Source: Panicum virgatum (Eukaryota > Streptophyta > Magnoliopsida > Poales > Poaceae). From it: DNA of 64,000 nucleotides. Shown here one piece after another: positions 46,555 to 59,013 of this stretch (position 1 is the first letter of the stretch; each line of letters opens with the position of its first letter). The stretch is from the NCBI RefSeq assembly GCF_016808335.1, contig NC_053149.1, positions 25,085,238-25,149,237 of the forward strand, given 5' to 3'. A program made the position numbers and the translations under genes. The notes under the pieces are model-generated. The model made no database searches, was not told the origin of the DNA, and saw only the letters and a program-made list of their open reading frames with translations.

Positions 46555-47175
46555 CTTGATGTCACAAGCTGCTTGGGGGCTACGAGAGAGGCTAATGGAC
46601 CGGAAACGGAGCAAGGAGAAACTTGGGAATTTTGGATCTGCAAAGTGGCGGCGGTGAGTAATTGAGGGGGTGAAAAACCCTAAGGAGTTACGTCGCAGTT
46701 AAATAAAATTGTGAGTGGCAATTTTGTGAATTACTAGAAGTTCAACGGTCATGGACTATTCTGAGCGGTTTCCAAAGATCACTAGAATAGGGGCATATGC
46801 CACGAGTTTTCGATCCTTAAATCTAAATAGAAAGATTTAAATTCAAGGCTCGGGGGATATACATATGTGGCATCAAAGATTTATTTTTCAATTTTTTTTG
46901 GAAAATGAAGGAAGAAAAAGACTAAAGTGACCCTCAGCCTGATTCTGCGATTCAACCTAAGGCTCGGGGGCTACACCAAATGGAGCGCGAGTACTTCGCA
47001 CACCATGTATGTTCAAGATTTTGGGGCATGAGCACCTCACAGCCTCGAAGCAACCAGAAGAACATGGAAGACTACTAGATGTACTCGATGGAAGGACCAA
47101 AAGCAACATGAAGGATGTTCTGAAGTACTCGAAGATGCCATGCTAAGTACTCGACGCCTGCAGGACTCGGCTACA

Positions 47176-47190
47176 AAGAGCTCGGGGGCT
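47176..47190 (+). other. Polypurine tract of gypsy element 2
   Basis: The run 'aagagctcgggggct' precedes the 3' LTR directly. Confidence 0.7.
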
Positions 47191-47606
47191 TGTCAGACCT
47201 GGGGCAGCGGGACTGCTTATAGGCATAGAATGTTCTAGAGTAAGGGATATCGCATGAATATACCTTACCTCTTTTGCAACTACCCGAATAGGTGTAGAAT
47301 TAGCTGAAGTACAAGGAAACTACCCGACCGAGTTGTAATAGGACTCCAATAGTACTCGGCTAGAACTTTTCATGTAACCCTGTTCCCCCGGAATATATAA
47401 GGGCGGGCAGGGACCCCCTCAAAACATCAACATCTAAAGCAATACAAGCAACCACACAGGACGTAGGGTATTATGCACCTCGCGGCCCGAACTTGTCTAA
47501 ATCCTTGTGTTCCTTGCACCATCAAATTCTAGAGCTAGTCGATCCCTTCCCTACAATCCTACTGCTAAGGGTATCCCTAAGCAGGCTTGGCGACTAAACA
47601 CCGACA
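47191..47606 (+). repeat. 3' LTR of gypsy element 2 (416 bp)
   Basis: It begins TGTCAGACCTGGGGCAG and ends ACACCGACA, like the 5' copy but with several substitutions and a short indel near position 50. A fragment of a longer open frame crosses its right border by chance. Confidence 0.9.
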
Positions 47607-47926
47607 GCGACCGCCATCTTGACTTGGTCAACTTGGTCACCCTGTGTACTCTTGGGTTTGTCGATGTCCCCATATGTCAGTCACCGCAGCTAGTCGCCCG
47701 GCCTCCTAGTCCCTCGGTTCAGGCCCAGCATCTGTCCTTCACCGCTCCCGGTCGATCAGCACGAATCCGCCTGAGCTTCACCTTCGCCGCCGATCACCGC
47801 CTCCGACTTCCACACCTACGCACCACAAGCCAAGAAACACGTTGCAGAACACGACTCACGCCACGGTTAGTTCTCAAACTCAACCCGAAATGCTATTCCG
47901 TTGACAATCACTCATCATCAGGCTCG
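47607..47926. other. Right half of the sequence split by gypsy element 2
   Basis: It continues from 36726. A Leu/Val/Pro-rich translation is possible, but no family is recognised. It ends at the probable terminus of CACTA element 2. Confidence 0.35.
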
Positions 47927-47964
47927 AACTACAAGGGAACATATCAACCTTGTGTTCGCAATAG

Positions 47965-48200
47965 GGGGTGGGGGGCTTTGGTCCCGGTTGGTACCACGAC
48001 CCGAGACCAAAGGGTCTTTAGTCCCGAGTGGAATCGGGACAAAAGGGGCGCCTTTTGTCCCGGGTCCAGCCCACCACCCAGGACTAAAGACCCTTTGGTC
48101 CCGGGTCGTGGCACCAACCGGGACCAAAGGGAATTTTTTGGCGGGCTGCGAAATTCCTAGTCTGCGGCCCACCTTTAGTCCGGGTGGATCTACCACCCGG
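47965..48200. repeat. Subterminal inverted repeats of CACTA element 2
   Basis: Motifs such as 'ggtcccggttggtaccacg' and 'cgtggcaccaaccgggacc' occur in both orientations, flanking a central palindromic part around 'ggggcgccttttgtcccg'. Together they can form a large hairpin. Confidence 0.85.
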
Positions 48201-48859
48201 AACAAATGAGGCCCGTTGTCCATCTTCCCACCAAATCTTTGGTATTTTCATCTGTTTCTTTTTATTTCTCTTTTAAAAATAGGCTATCAGTTGCTAATTG
48301 AGTAGAAAATAATTTATGGGTCCAAAAATTACCAAACAACATTTCTGACTTTATTTAGAATCGATATACACAGCAAAAATGTTTTATTTTTATTCAAGTG
48401 ATTGGGTCATACATATTATATTTTTTATTTTGACCATGCAAATATGTATTAGCTAAATAATTTTTTTTCAAACTATTGCTTTTCGACAGAAAATGAGTTT
48501 TCTCAGCACAGTAATGTTTAAAAAGTGAGTTTTACATAAAATTAAGCCATTTCATGGAATTAATGAATGTGTGGATTTGTGAGTGAGTGTGAGTGTGTTA
48601 GTGAGATAGCGTGTGTGTTAGTGAGAGAGTATGTGTGTGTGTGTTAGAGATGCATATTCTCTGTAATTTCTTGAAATAAAAATAATTAGTTGAGTAATTG
48701 AAAATTGCATGAAATTATACTTGAGTCTGATAATTAAGTGAAAATTATATAAAAATTATATATATAACACATAAGGGATAATGGTAAAGTACATATATAA
48801 TCAAAATATTTGAATTGTCAATACATTTTTATGGAATAATACATAATTATTCTAGTACA

Positions 48860-49149
48860 TCAAAAATTAGCAGGTACTGTTACAGTAACAGACTTTCTCT
48901 TCACAAATGTCCCTTGATTATGATCACGACGCAAGTATAGAGCATCCTCATTGGCTGGCAGGATGCATGGATTAGCATTGACTTCGAAAGGCGGAATGAC
49001 AATGAAGTTATTATAATCCTCTGACAAGTCTATCCTAATGGCTAGGACAAACGGCTCGTCTCTATACCCAAGATTGTTGAGATCAACTATTGTCATCCCA
49101 CACTGATCTTTTGTTACCCCACCTCCAGATAGCTTCACCCATTGGCACC
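48860..49149 (-). pseudogene. CACTA transposase (tnp2/TNPD type), C-terminal exon
   Basis: The minus-strand frame from 49149 reads CQWVKLSGGGVTKDQCGMT, then VDLNNLGYRDEPFVLA, then DLSEDYNNFIVIPPFEV and YLRRDHNQGTFVKRK. These are the order and style of the C-terminal (DUF4216 and beyond) part of grass CACTA transposases. The stretch between PFVLA and DLSEDY, which normally has several dozen residues, is missing, so there is an internal deletion. The catalytic part would be upstream, beyond gypsy elements 3 and 4 and outside the window. The frame ends at 48860. No activity is possible from this fragment. Confidence 0.75.
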
Positions 49150-50173
49150 TGTTGACGCCATTTTTTGACATGTGTCAAGATAAATATTAGAAAAGAAGGT
49201 CATTGCTGGCTTGGAATGTGACGGCGGATTTGGCAGGAAGATCGGCTGATAGATTGTTGCCGATGAAAAAAGATTCTGTTGACCGGCGGAAATATTGGAT
49301 TTGACCATATCCCAACAGGTCCCAGTTTGGTAGAGATATTGTTATTTAGAGTTTTTTTTCTTTTTCATCAAGTATGTATTTTCCATAATTGGCTAGGACT
49401 CGATTAGTACCGGATATAAATACATGTCCCAGATCATTGTAAAAAGTTTGATACACATCCATTAAACAAACCTTTACAATTTCCACGCAATTTTCTCTCT
49501 TTTTCGGCGACTTCGCCACCCTTTTTTCTGTGACATCTTTCGAGCTGATCAAGGATGTCTCACATTCGAGCGACTTGATTTCTTGGTAAGTTTTCATTTT
49601 TGTCGATTAAATCTAAGCTTTTGTTCAACCGGCGCATCGCTGTTGCTTCATTTAGATTTATTCACAATTTACCGATATTTGCTAGATCTGTAGGTTTTTT
49701 CCTATCGTTTTAGCTTTTATCAAATTTATCCATCTCAGAATACAGTCGATCAGCTATAGAATTTGTTGTTCCTATTCAGGATTTCATAAAGCCAATTAGA
49801 TCTATTTTGAGTGTAGTTTTGTGATTGGGTTGCTTAATCTTTATGTTCGTGGCTTTTTGCACTACTCTACGCATGCATCGGTTAGATCCAGCTGATCCGT
49901 CGCCTTTTGAATTGGCAACGCTTGCCGATTCCGTTATGTCGCATTTAATATCAATTCACTGTCTTGTCATTTTCTGTATCCGCAGAGCTTGCCGATACGC
50001 TGTGTGGGCGACGTTCGGAAATCCAGCCAATACGCTCTCGAATTTGACGTTTGCCGAATCCTTGTCAATTTTCAGGTCAAATTGATTGGCACACTTGGTT
50101 TTGAAGCAGTTGCAGCCTGAGCTTGGCGAACGGTGCTCTCGAACTTGGTGTGTCGATCTTTCGCGTCAACACA
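49150..50173 (+). repeat. 5' LTR of gypsy element 3 (about 1024 bp)
   Basis: It begins TGTTGACGCCATTTTTTGAC and ends GTCAACACA, with a TATAAATA box at 49415-49422. It is similar in order and length to the LTRs of element 1. The primer site begins TGGCACGCC at 50179. Confidence 0.88.
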
Positions 50174-50211
50174 TCTTTTGGCACGCCTTGTGGGACCAGA
50201 GAGATCTCATC

Positions 50212-53200
50212 ATGTCCAAGGCCAGCGTTGGTGAGGATAACTACATGCCGGTGGACAAGGACAAGCTGAAGGAAGAACAAAAGGCAGAGCTCAAGATGGC
50301 CCTAGAAGCATATGAACAGGAGTGCCTTAAGTCCTTCAATGCAACTAGGGCTGGTGAGGTGATCAAGAAGTTCGATTTCCCTACTCTCCAGCCATTAACT
50401 GAGGTGCAGCGTGAGAACAGGATGCTGGACATGGTGCATTAGGCAGTCGGGCATGATTTTGTCAGTCACTCGCCCATTATGACCAATACTGTTTATAATG
50501 TTGTAATCAAGACCCTCAGTGAAGGTGGATTCCAGGGTTACACGGGGATAGCCTACCAGCAGGCCGGTCAATTATGTTTTACTCCCATCGGATCAGCTAC
50601 AACAACCCCTCCAGTAGTCTCCCAGGGCCAGACGGAAGGAGGAGTTGTGTCTACACTGCCGATCGGATTGACGGTGCCACCTCAGTTCAATCCAGTTTTT
50701 ACAAGTTCTACACCGCTAACCACATCATTGCAAGGAGGATCCACTCCAGGATACCCCTTGGGTTGGGACCTAGCTACTGGTCTCGGTATGTCTCCTGGAT
50801 TCTTTGTTCCATCTACAGTGGGCAAAGTAGTGCATCAGCTTCACAGCTGATTAGCCAGCCAGCAAGCGCATCAGCTTCACAGCCGTCCACCCAACAACAG
50901 AATGCATCGGCTTCGCAGCCGATGGTTCAGAACGTACCAGTGCCTCAGCAAACAGGGCAGATCAACGCATCGGGTTCATAGCCGATGGCTCATCAGCAAA
51001 ATCTGGCAGCACTTATACAACCAATGACTCCCACAGAGATTATGATATCAAGGCTACCCCATCGGAACGGGGTCAACTGGGTGTTTCATGACCCGATGGC
51101 TGGTACTGTGAGTCACGTGAACGTTCCACACCCGCATCCCATGGAACATCAATCAATCAATCAAGCAGTACAGCAGATAGGTGCCAGCAATGAAATGGTG
51201 CTGTATCAGCCGCCACCCACTCAGATGACCCAGCACACGCCCCAGATGGCATCGGCTATTCAGTCGATGGCTTCAGCCAGCCCACAGCCAGTATCAGCTA
51301 CCTTACCGATGGCTGCATCCCCACCACAACCAGTACAGGCGGTGGGTCAACAAGTGGATTGGACATCCAAGATTGCTGAAGTGATAAGAGATCAGTTTGG
51401 GTTAAGGCCAAAGCTGCGGTCTTTTATGTACAAAACTCTGTATCCTCCTGCATATGATTAGATCCCACTTCCCCATAAGTACAAGTTGCCCGATTTCACC
51501 AATTTTTCAGGGCAAGAGGAAGTGTCTACAGTGGAGCATGTCAACAGATTCATCATGCAATGTGGGGAGGCAGCAAATCAAGATGCATTGAGGGTACGGT
51601 TGTTCTCTATGAATCTATCAGGATCAGCCTTTGCTTGGTTTACTACGCTCCTAGCCAATTCTATATTGTATTGTGCCGATCTAGAAAAACAGTTTCATCA
51701 TTTCTTCTACTCTGGTGTGTGCGAGATGAAGCTCACTGATTTGGCCAGTCTTAGGTAGAGGAATGATGAATCAGTTGCTGCATTCCTTCAAAGATTCATG
51801 GACGTCAAGAATCGGTGTTATAGCCTGGTTTTGTCTGATCAGCCGTTGGCAGAAATTACTTTTCAGGGGCTTTTGCCACATATTAAAGAGAAATATGCCT
51901 CTTAGGAGTTTGACAGTATCAACCAGATGGCACACCGGATGTCAGGAGGAATCAGGCCTTATGAACAAGAAAGGAACAATTTTCAAAAGAAGGTCAATTA
52001 CACCGACTGTTTAGACTCCTCTGATTCTGATAGTGATGAGCAAATGGTGGGATCAGCAGAATGGGTCTAGAGTAATAAGAAGCCGATTTCATGCCCATTT
52101 GGTAACAAGGAGCCTGAAAAGTTTGGGTTTGACATCACAAAGGATGATAAAATATTTGATCTGTTGTTATCGGAAGGACAAATTAAGATGAAGCCTTATC
52201 ATAAAATTCCAACGGATCAAGAGCTCAAGAATATGAAGTATCGCAAGTGGCACAATGCCACGTCTTATGACACCAATGAATGTAAAGTTTTTTGTGAGCA
52301 GATACAATCGGCTATTGAGCAAGGGAGGGTTAAGTTTGAAACCCCTAAGTAGCCGATGAATATTGACCAGCACCTGTTTCCCACAAACATGGTGGATATC
52401 GGGGGGAAGAAGAATTCACTCCAAACAAAGGTGCTGACGTCGCAATCCGCCAAGGAATCTGAAGCCGTTGACCCTAGGGCTCAGGTTTTGGCCGATGAAG
52501 TCAAGGAGAAGAAGCCGCAAGAAGAAGTGGAGTGCTCCATGGCGCCACAAAAGAGGGTCATGTCTTAGATGCTGTTGAGCAAATTCCAACATGACAGTGA
52601 AAGACAGCAGTACAGAGATGAGGCAGCATGTCACAATGAGGGGCACTGGAGGTGTCCTTTCTTCGTGTACTGATGGGAGGAAAGGCTGACTCTGCCAACG
52701 GTTGATAATTGTCCTGAATGCAACGGTTTTTATCGTGGCAGACAGTCACACAAAAGGCCACATGTTGATCAGAGGCCCCAGGGGCCGATCATTAGGGAAA
52801 GGAGCAAGTATGAAAGGCGCACTCCCATACATGATCTGCTGGGGGGCAGGTTCTTTGTACATGATCGGCTAGGAGATAGAACCATGCTGCGTGATCCATC
52901 AGGGGGTTGAATTCCTACGCATGATCACTTGGAGCACACGTCCAATGAAAGAGTCCCTGATGATTAGCCATTACGCAGGGATCCAAAGAGGGAGCCGATT
53001 CATGATCGTGTTGATCAGCCTCGGTGGTGTCTGGCAGGCTTGACTAAATCACAGAAGAGGCGTGTTCAGAGACTCCGTTAGTCAGAATTGCTGGAGGAGG
53101 AGAGAGAAGAGGCTCTCAAGAGGAAGGGAGTCAAATCACAAATTTGGTGCCCCAAGCAAGGAGCCAATGATCGGCAAGATCCTGAGTCATTGGCTGTGTC

Positions 53201-53288
53201 TGTTAACATGGTCTTCATATTACCTAGAGAATTTATGGTGCCAAGGAGTGATGGAGAGGAATCAGAGCTGGAAGAGGCTATGGCTTAG
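50212..53288 (+). pseudogene. gag region of gypsy element 3
   Basis: It starts at the ATG at 50212 (MSKASVGEDNYMPVDKDKLK). A Gln/Pro/Ser-rich linker with 'AS(A/Q)PQ' repeats is followed by the gag core (FSGQEEVSTVEHVNRF near 51490; ADLEKQFHHFFYSG; RNDESVAAFLQRF). The Cys/His segment CKWHN of element 1 is RKWHN here (near 52230), and a second Cys pair lies near 52650-52720. TAG stops are frequent (50441, 51460, 51755, 52349 and others). It supplies the intact alignment partner that exposes the deletion in element 1. Confidence 0.87.
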
Positions 53289-56200
53289 TTGGCTTTAGAG
53301 CCTATACCGGCTACTTTTGAAAAATCGGAGGATGAAAAGCGCCGGCATCTCAAGGCCTTGTTCCCGAAAGGGTTTGTTGATGGTAAACCCGTTACCAAGA
53401 TGCTGGTTGATGGAGGAGCAGCAGTGAACATAATGCCGTATTCCATGTTGTGTAAGCTTGAAAAGAGCAATGAAGACGTGACCAAAACAGATATGATGCT
53501 CAAGGACTTCGAAGGTGTTGTGTCTCCAGCTATGGGGAGCTTTGTGCGCTGACCTAACCATCGGCAATAAGACCCTTCCCACTACTTTCTTTGTTATTAA
53601 TGGCAAAGGGTCATATAGTTTGTTGCTGGGGAGAGATTGGATTCACGCCAACTGTTGCATACCGCCTACCATGCATCTGTGTCTTATACAGTGGATCGGC
53701 GATGTTGTTGAGGTTGTTTCCGCAGATTCATCATTCAGTATCGCATCGGCAGAGGCTCATGAGTGGATCTATGAAAGAGTAAGCTATTTTCCTGGTCAAG
53801 CATGGGAAGGAGAGTTCTTAAGGGTTGCCGATTATGAGCTGTCACCGATCCAAGCAGTCGGTTCTTCATATAGTTCTTAACGGATCAGTTCCTTGATGAT
53901 GAAGGCAAACTGGGGCATGGGTTTACGTCGGCCGATGCATTAGAGGAGGTAGATCTTGGAGATGGTGATAGGCCAAGGCCGACATTTATTAGTGCTAAGT
54001 TAGATCCTGAGTATAAACATGAGTTAGTAAAATTATTGAAAGAATATAAAGATTGTTTTGCTTGGAAATATTATGAAATGCCTTGTTTGGATTGGTCTAT
54101 TGTTGAGCATTGGTTGCCCATTAAACCTGGGTATCGGCCATTTCAGCAAAGTGCAAGATGATGCAATTCTAAAGTTTTGCCAGATATGAAGGCCAAAATC
54201 ACAAGTTTAATTGAAGATAAGTTCATCAGGCAGTGTAGGTATACTGAGTGGATATCTAATGTGGTCCCTGTATACAAGAAAAATGGAAAACTGCGCGTGT
54301 GTATTGACTTCAGGGATCTGAATAAAGCTACACCGATGGATGCCTATCCGATGCCATTGGCTGATATGTTAGTGGATGCTGCTGTAGGGCACAAGGTGAT
54401 TAGTTTTATGGATGGCAATGCTGGGTATAATCAGATATTTATGGCAGAGGAAGATATTCATAAAACTGTGTTTAGATGCCCCGGGCATGTTGGTTTATTT
54501 GAGTGGATCGTAATGACCTTTGAATTGAAAAATGCCGGTGCCACATATCAGAGGGCCATGAATTATATTTTCCATAAGCTCATCGGCAAGATTGTAGAGA
54601 TCTACATAGATGACGTTGTAGTGAAATCCAGAGGGTATCAGGAGCATCTGGCCGGTTTGTGCAAGACCTTGGAGTGCACCAGGAAACAAGGGTTAAAAAT
54701 GAATCCTAACAAGTGTGCTTTTGGTGTATCGGCTGGTCAGTTTATGTGATTTATGGTTCATGAGCGTGGAATTACTGAAGTGGATTTATTGTTGAGAGTG
54801 CATCAGAAGACCATTGCAGCAAATAATAAAGTGGTGGCTCCAAAGACAAAAGTTGAACTTCAATCATTGATCGACAAGATTAATTTTATCCGAAAGTTTA
54901 TTTCTAATTTATCTGGAAAAATACAGTCGTTCAGTTCATTGTTGAAGTTGAAGGCCAATAAGGAATTTATATGGGGGGAGGCACAGCAAAAGGCGTTAGA
55001 AGAAATCAAGCAATATCTAATATCGCCTCCTGCTCTGGTCCCGCCTCAGAAGCATAAGCCGTTATATTATATTTATCAGCTGATGAGCGTGCTATCGGAT
55101 CGGCCCTTATTCAAGATTTTGAAGGAAAGGAACGTGTGATATGTTATGTGAGCAGAAGGCTCTTAGATGCTGAAACCAGATATTCTCCTATGGAAAGGTT
55201 GTGTCTTTGCTTGTATTTTTCTTGCACTAAGCTTAGGCATTATTTATTATCGGCTGAGTGTGTTGTGCTAAGCAAAGACAATGTGATTAAATACATGCTG
55301 TCATTGCCGATTTTAAATGGGAGAATTAGAAAATGGATTTTGGCTTTATCTGAATTTGATTTAAAATATGAATCGGCTAAAGCAGTTAAGGGGCAAGTTA
55401 TGGCCGATTTTATTGTTCAGCATTGTGGGCCAGAGTTGGATGTTGTGGATCTTGTTCCTTGGATGTTATTCTTTGATGGTTCATCATGTGGAGTTGGATC
55501 TGGTATCGGCATAGTGTTGGTGTTGCCTCGGGGGGGCAACTTTTGAGTTCTCTTTTCCAATAGAAGCTTCTACTACTAATAATCAAGTTGAGTACCAAGC
55601 TATTCTTAAGGGGATTCGGTTGCTGCGAGTAATTGGAGCCGATGTAGTGATTAATCAGTTAATCGGCACGTATGAGTGCAAGGATGATATCATGCGTATT
55701 TATCATGAGGAATGTTGTCGATTGCTGAAGGAGTTCAAGAAAGTAACTGTAGAGCATGTTCCCACGTTTTATAATAGTGATGCGAATCGGCTAGCACAAC
55801 ATGCTTCTGGGTATCAGCCGATGGAAGGGGTGATAACTTTGGAATTGGCAGCCGATGATTGGAGAAAGGAGATTGTCGATTATTTGAAAGATCCATCCAA
55901 GAAGGTGGACAGAAAGGTTAGATTTCAGGCGATCAAATATGTATTGCTTAAAGGTGAATTATATTATCGGACGATTGATGGAGTGTTGCTCAAATGCCTT
56001 GATAAAGAAGAAGCTAAAGTCCTCATGGTAGAAGTGCATGAGGGTGTTTGTGGGTCCCATCAATCGGCCTACAAGGTGAAATGGGTGATTAGAATGAACG
56101 ATATTTTTGACCAACAATGCTGGAACATTGTTTCACATATTATAAAGGTTGCCAAGAGTGTCAGAAATTTGGTAATGTGCAGAGGGCTCCGGCATCGGCT

Positions 56201-57176
56201 ATGAATCCTATAATTAAGCCGTGGCCATTCAGAGGATGGGGAATTGATTTGATCGGTCAGATTTACCCGCCGTCTAGCAAGAATCACAAGTTTATACTGG
56301 TGGCAATAGATTATTTTACAAAGTGGGCCGAGGCAGTTCCTTTAAAAAAGGTAACATCTATCGATATGATCGAGTTTGTCAAGGAGCATATAATTTATCG
56401 GTTTGGAATCCCTCAAACCATCACGACCGATCAAGGCACTATGTTCACTTATGGAGAATTTAAGGAGTTTGCCACAAGCATGGGAATAAAGCTGTTAAAT
56501 TCTTCTCCATATTATGCTCAAGCTAATGGTCAGTCAGAGGCATCCAATAAAGGGATCATTAAATTGATTAAGAGAAAGATCGATGAGCAACCTAGACGTT
56601 GGCATACCACACTTAGTGAAAATTTGTGGGCATATCAAATGGCTTGTCATGGGGCTACTAAGGTATCTCCATATCAGTTGGTGTATAGGCATGAAGCTGT
56701 TCTTCCTTGGGAATTAAAGCTTGGGTCTAGACGTGTAATGTTGGTGTATGGGCATGAAGCTGTTCTTCCTTGGTAATTAAAACTGGGGTCTAGACGTGTA
56801 ATGTTCTAAGACCAATTGATAGCCGATGAGTATTCGGCATTGATGAAAGATGGCCTGGAGGATTTGGCTAGTTGTCGGCTGAACGCCCTTATAAATGTTG
56901 AAACGAACAAAGCTAGAGTCAGCCGATGGTATGATAAAAAGGTTAAGGTCAAAACCTTCACCTAGGGAGATTTGGTGTGGAAATTGATTCTGCCGATAGG
57001 GACTAAGGATTCGAGGTTCGGCAAGTGGTCGCCAATGTGGGATCCTGAATAAGATCAATCGGTGCGTTCCTGTGAATGCTTATATTTTGGTAACATTGGA
57101 GGGAGAAGAATTTTTCAGGGCACTTAATGGGAAGTATTTGAAGAAATATTATCCTAGCATATGGGTAGATGCGTAG
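53289..57176 (+). pseudogene. pol of gypsy element 3: protease, RT, RNase H, second RNase H, integrase
   Basis: Protease has DGGA (MLVDGGAAVNIMPYSML near 53400), with a frameshift just after (near 53545). RT spans about 53970-54750 (CIDFRDLNKATPMDAYP; YIDD at 54603-54614). RNase H follows to about 55400, then a second RNase H-like domain (MLFFDGSSCGVGSGIGIV near 55465), with a frameshift near 55540. Integrase has GIDLIGQIYPPSSKNHKF (near 56240), TTDQGTMF and ANGQSEASNKG. A 63-bp tandem duplication interrupts the C-terminal part at 56678-56803. Stops and shifts rule out activity. The second RNase H shows the Tat-group organisation. Confidence 0.9.
56678..56803. repeat. 63-bp tandem duplication in the integrase region of gypsy element 3
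   Basis: The unit starts ttggtgtataggcatgaagc (56678-56740) and is repeated at 56741-56803 with a few changes. It adds 21 codons in frame after the motif KVSPYQLVY. Element 1 has a single copy at the equivalent place (29216-29278). Confidence 0.93.
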
Positions 57177-57493
57177 CCGATGGAATAGGCATCGGTTGGT
57201 TCTAAAAATATAGCCGATACGAGAAGTATTGCCTTTAGAGCAAAAATATATACAAAGAAAGCCGATGGTGTTTCAAAAGCATCGGTTACCATGTGGCCGA
57301 TGCAATATGCATCGACCTTAGGGCGATTAAAATCCAAACAAACGGAAAGAGTTGAAGGAATACGGATAAATGCAGCTACAAAGTATGTATACAACAAAAT
57401 AAAGTTGCACGGCCAACAATTGGCATTGTTTGCGTGACAACACAAAGTATTATCAAGTTTCTTACAACGATCCAAGAGCGTTCTGGATCGCGA

Positions 57494-59013
57494 TTACCGC
57501 ACATAGGCAGATTTATCAGCCTCCTGGACATCTTTTTGATCGGCGTCGGCGGAACCTGGGATCGGCTGGAGCCTTCTGTGGAGCTGATACGCTTGGCGGG
57601 CTTGCTCATATTTCTCATCTTCAAGCCATTGGAGTGCCGATGGGAGTTCAGATAGACTGTTATTCACATCGGCAATCTCCTGATTTACTTGTTCAAGCTC
57701 TTTGAGGAGGAGTTCACGGCGTGCCTCCAGAATACTCTTAGTCTTCTCCAATTCGACCTTGGATTGTGTCAGGGAGTCGATTTTTGCCTGGGTGGAGTCC
57801 ACGAGACTCTTGAGATCATCCCTCTTCTTGGCGGCTTGTTCCTGTTGGAGGCGATCGACGAGTCGCTTCTGTGCTCTAAGGACTTGTACCTGGCGGCTCT
57901 CGATGAAAGCTGCGGGGATCAACACTTCTTCAATTGGCTCTGAGAACTGGCCCCTCAAGGACTTTAGGATGGCCTGGATTGGCTCGGCATCTTGAACATG
58001 CTGGCTGATGTCTTGCCTCAAAAGTTGCAGAATCTCCTGGAGTTTGGCCTTGACATCTTCTGATAATGCTGACGACTCTTCCAATGATGCTTCCTCCTCT
58101 TCTGTGGCAGCCACTCCGATTTGGAAGGAAAACATGCTGTTATCCGGAGTATCTTGCGCCTGAAAGGAAGGGTTAGATGATTGTTAATTTGACTCATGGG
58201 ATGGTAAAAAAGCAGATCTTACTTGTTTCAGAAGGATTTCATCAAAGTTTAGCGCAGCAGGCATGGTCATCGGCATTTGAGTACTGACTCCAACATCAGT
58301 GGTGACATCTTGGGGCACGATCAGCTGTGTTGACGTTTGGCCGATGGTGTTGGTAGCAACATTTTGAGATGTAATCGGTTGGCTCAAGATGCCGATTGAT
58401 ATTTGCTGAATTATAAAGGATTAGTCAAGGAAAAAGATGATTGGAATTTAAAAATTGAGAATCTTACCTGAGCCGATGGGGCAGTCATCCTGGCCCTCTT
58501 AGATGCCAGAGTAAAATGATGTATCTGAAAACCACAAAAAGAAGAGATACGAGTTGAGAAATTTGGAGAAGTTATCACAAAAATGGTTCGTGAGGAAGGT
58601 CCACTTGAACGATTGGAGATGACTGTGTGGTCTCATGGATTTCTTCTTCTCCTGCTCTTGTGGGCTGATCGGCAGCTGCGCCTTGAGAATGCCGATTAAA
58701 AACGTGATCAGGAGTGTAATAATTATTTCCTTGAAAAATAATCGGAGGTTGGTTGAAGGAAGTTACCTATTGATGGGGAAGAGGGAACATCTATTGACTT
58801 ATCGGCATGCGGTGCCGATGCAATGGTCAACACTTGGCTGCTAAGGCCTTGTGTTTTGCGCACAGGCACCTTGGTGCTGGTCACTTTGCGCTTCTTCCCC
58901 ACAGCATTATCCTCAAGAGGCGGCGCGCCATAGCCGATGTTGGGAGTATTTGTCGGCAAGGCGTAGTGTTGGCGTTTCTTATGCTCAATAGAATATGGAT
59001 TCCGCAAGCGCAC
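57494..59013 (-). pseudogene. Antisense multi-exon gene in gypsy element 3, coiled-coil C-terminus
   Basis: Minus-strand blocks are about 59013-58765 (RLRNPYSIEHKKRQHYALP; GKKRKVTSTKVPVRKTQG), 58387-58221 (MSQPITSQNVATNTIGQTS, ending in a GT donor after ILLKQ) and 58135-57494. The last block is 213 residues, very rich in Glu, Gln, Leu and Lys with a strong coiled-coil look (VDRLQQEQAAKKRDDLKSLV), ending SAYVR. The upstream part is lost to gypsy element 4. The family is uncertain: the basic 'SIEHKKR' segment plus coiled coil is reminiscent of plant-mobile-domain proteins carried by some gypsy elements. No stop is seen in the last 213 codons. It does not resemble the antisense gene of element 1. 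Confidence 0.6.

Larger units (their letters stand above)
36727..47606 (+). mobile_element. Ty3/gypsy element 2 (Tat-type, different family), both LTRs
   Basis: The 5' and 3' LTRs (413 and 416 bp), a primer site, gag, pol with two RNase H domains, a long spacer with about 120-bp tandem repeats and an antisense gene, and a polypurine tract are all present. The flanks are GCAAC (36722-36726) and GCGAC (47607-47611), a 5-bp duplication with one mismatch. Frameshifts and stops make gag-pol non-functional, although the RT motif YVDD is intact. Confidence 0.92.
47927..49149 (-). mobile_element. CACTA element 2, left end, interrupted by gypsy element 3
   Basis: A degenerate terminus (AACTACAAGG for CACTACAAGG) at about 47927 is followed by subterminal repeats at 47965-48200 and by a transposase exon on the minus strand that is cut at 49149 by the LTR of gypsy element 3. 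The remainder must lie beyond the right edge of the window. A 'gtgtgt/gagtgtg' simple repeat is at 48570-48650. Confidence 0.65.

Noticed and set aside
47507..48160. 217-codon plus-strand frame
   Set aside because: It starts within an LTR and runs through the insertion border into CACTA subterminal repeats, so it cannot be one old gene.
19145..48200. CACTA elements 1 and 2 being a single element
   Set aside because: Their termini differ (CACTACTACAG versus AACTACAAGG) and their subterminal repeats are not alike, so they are reported separately; a full alignment would settle it.
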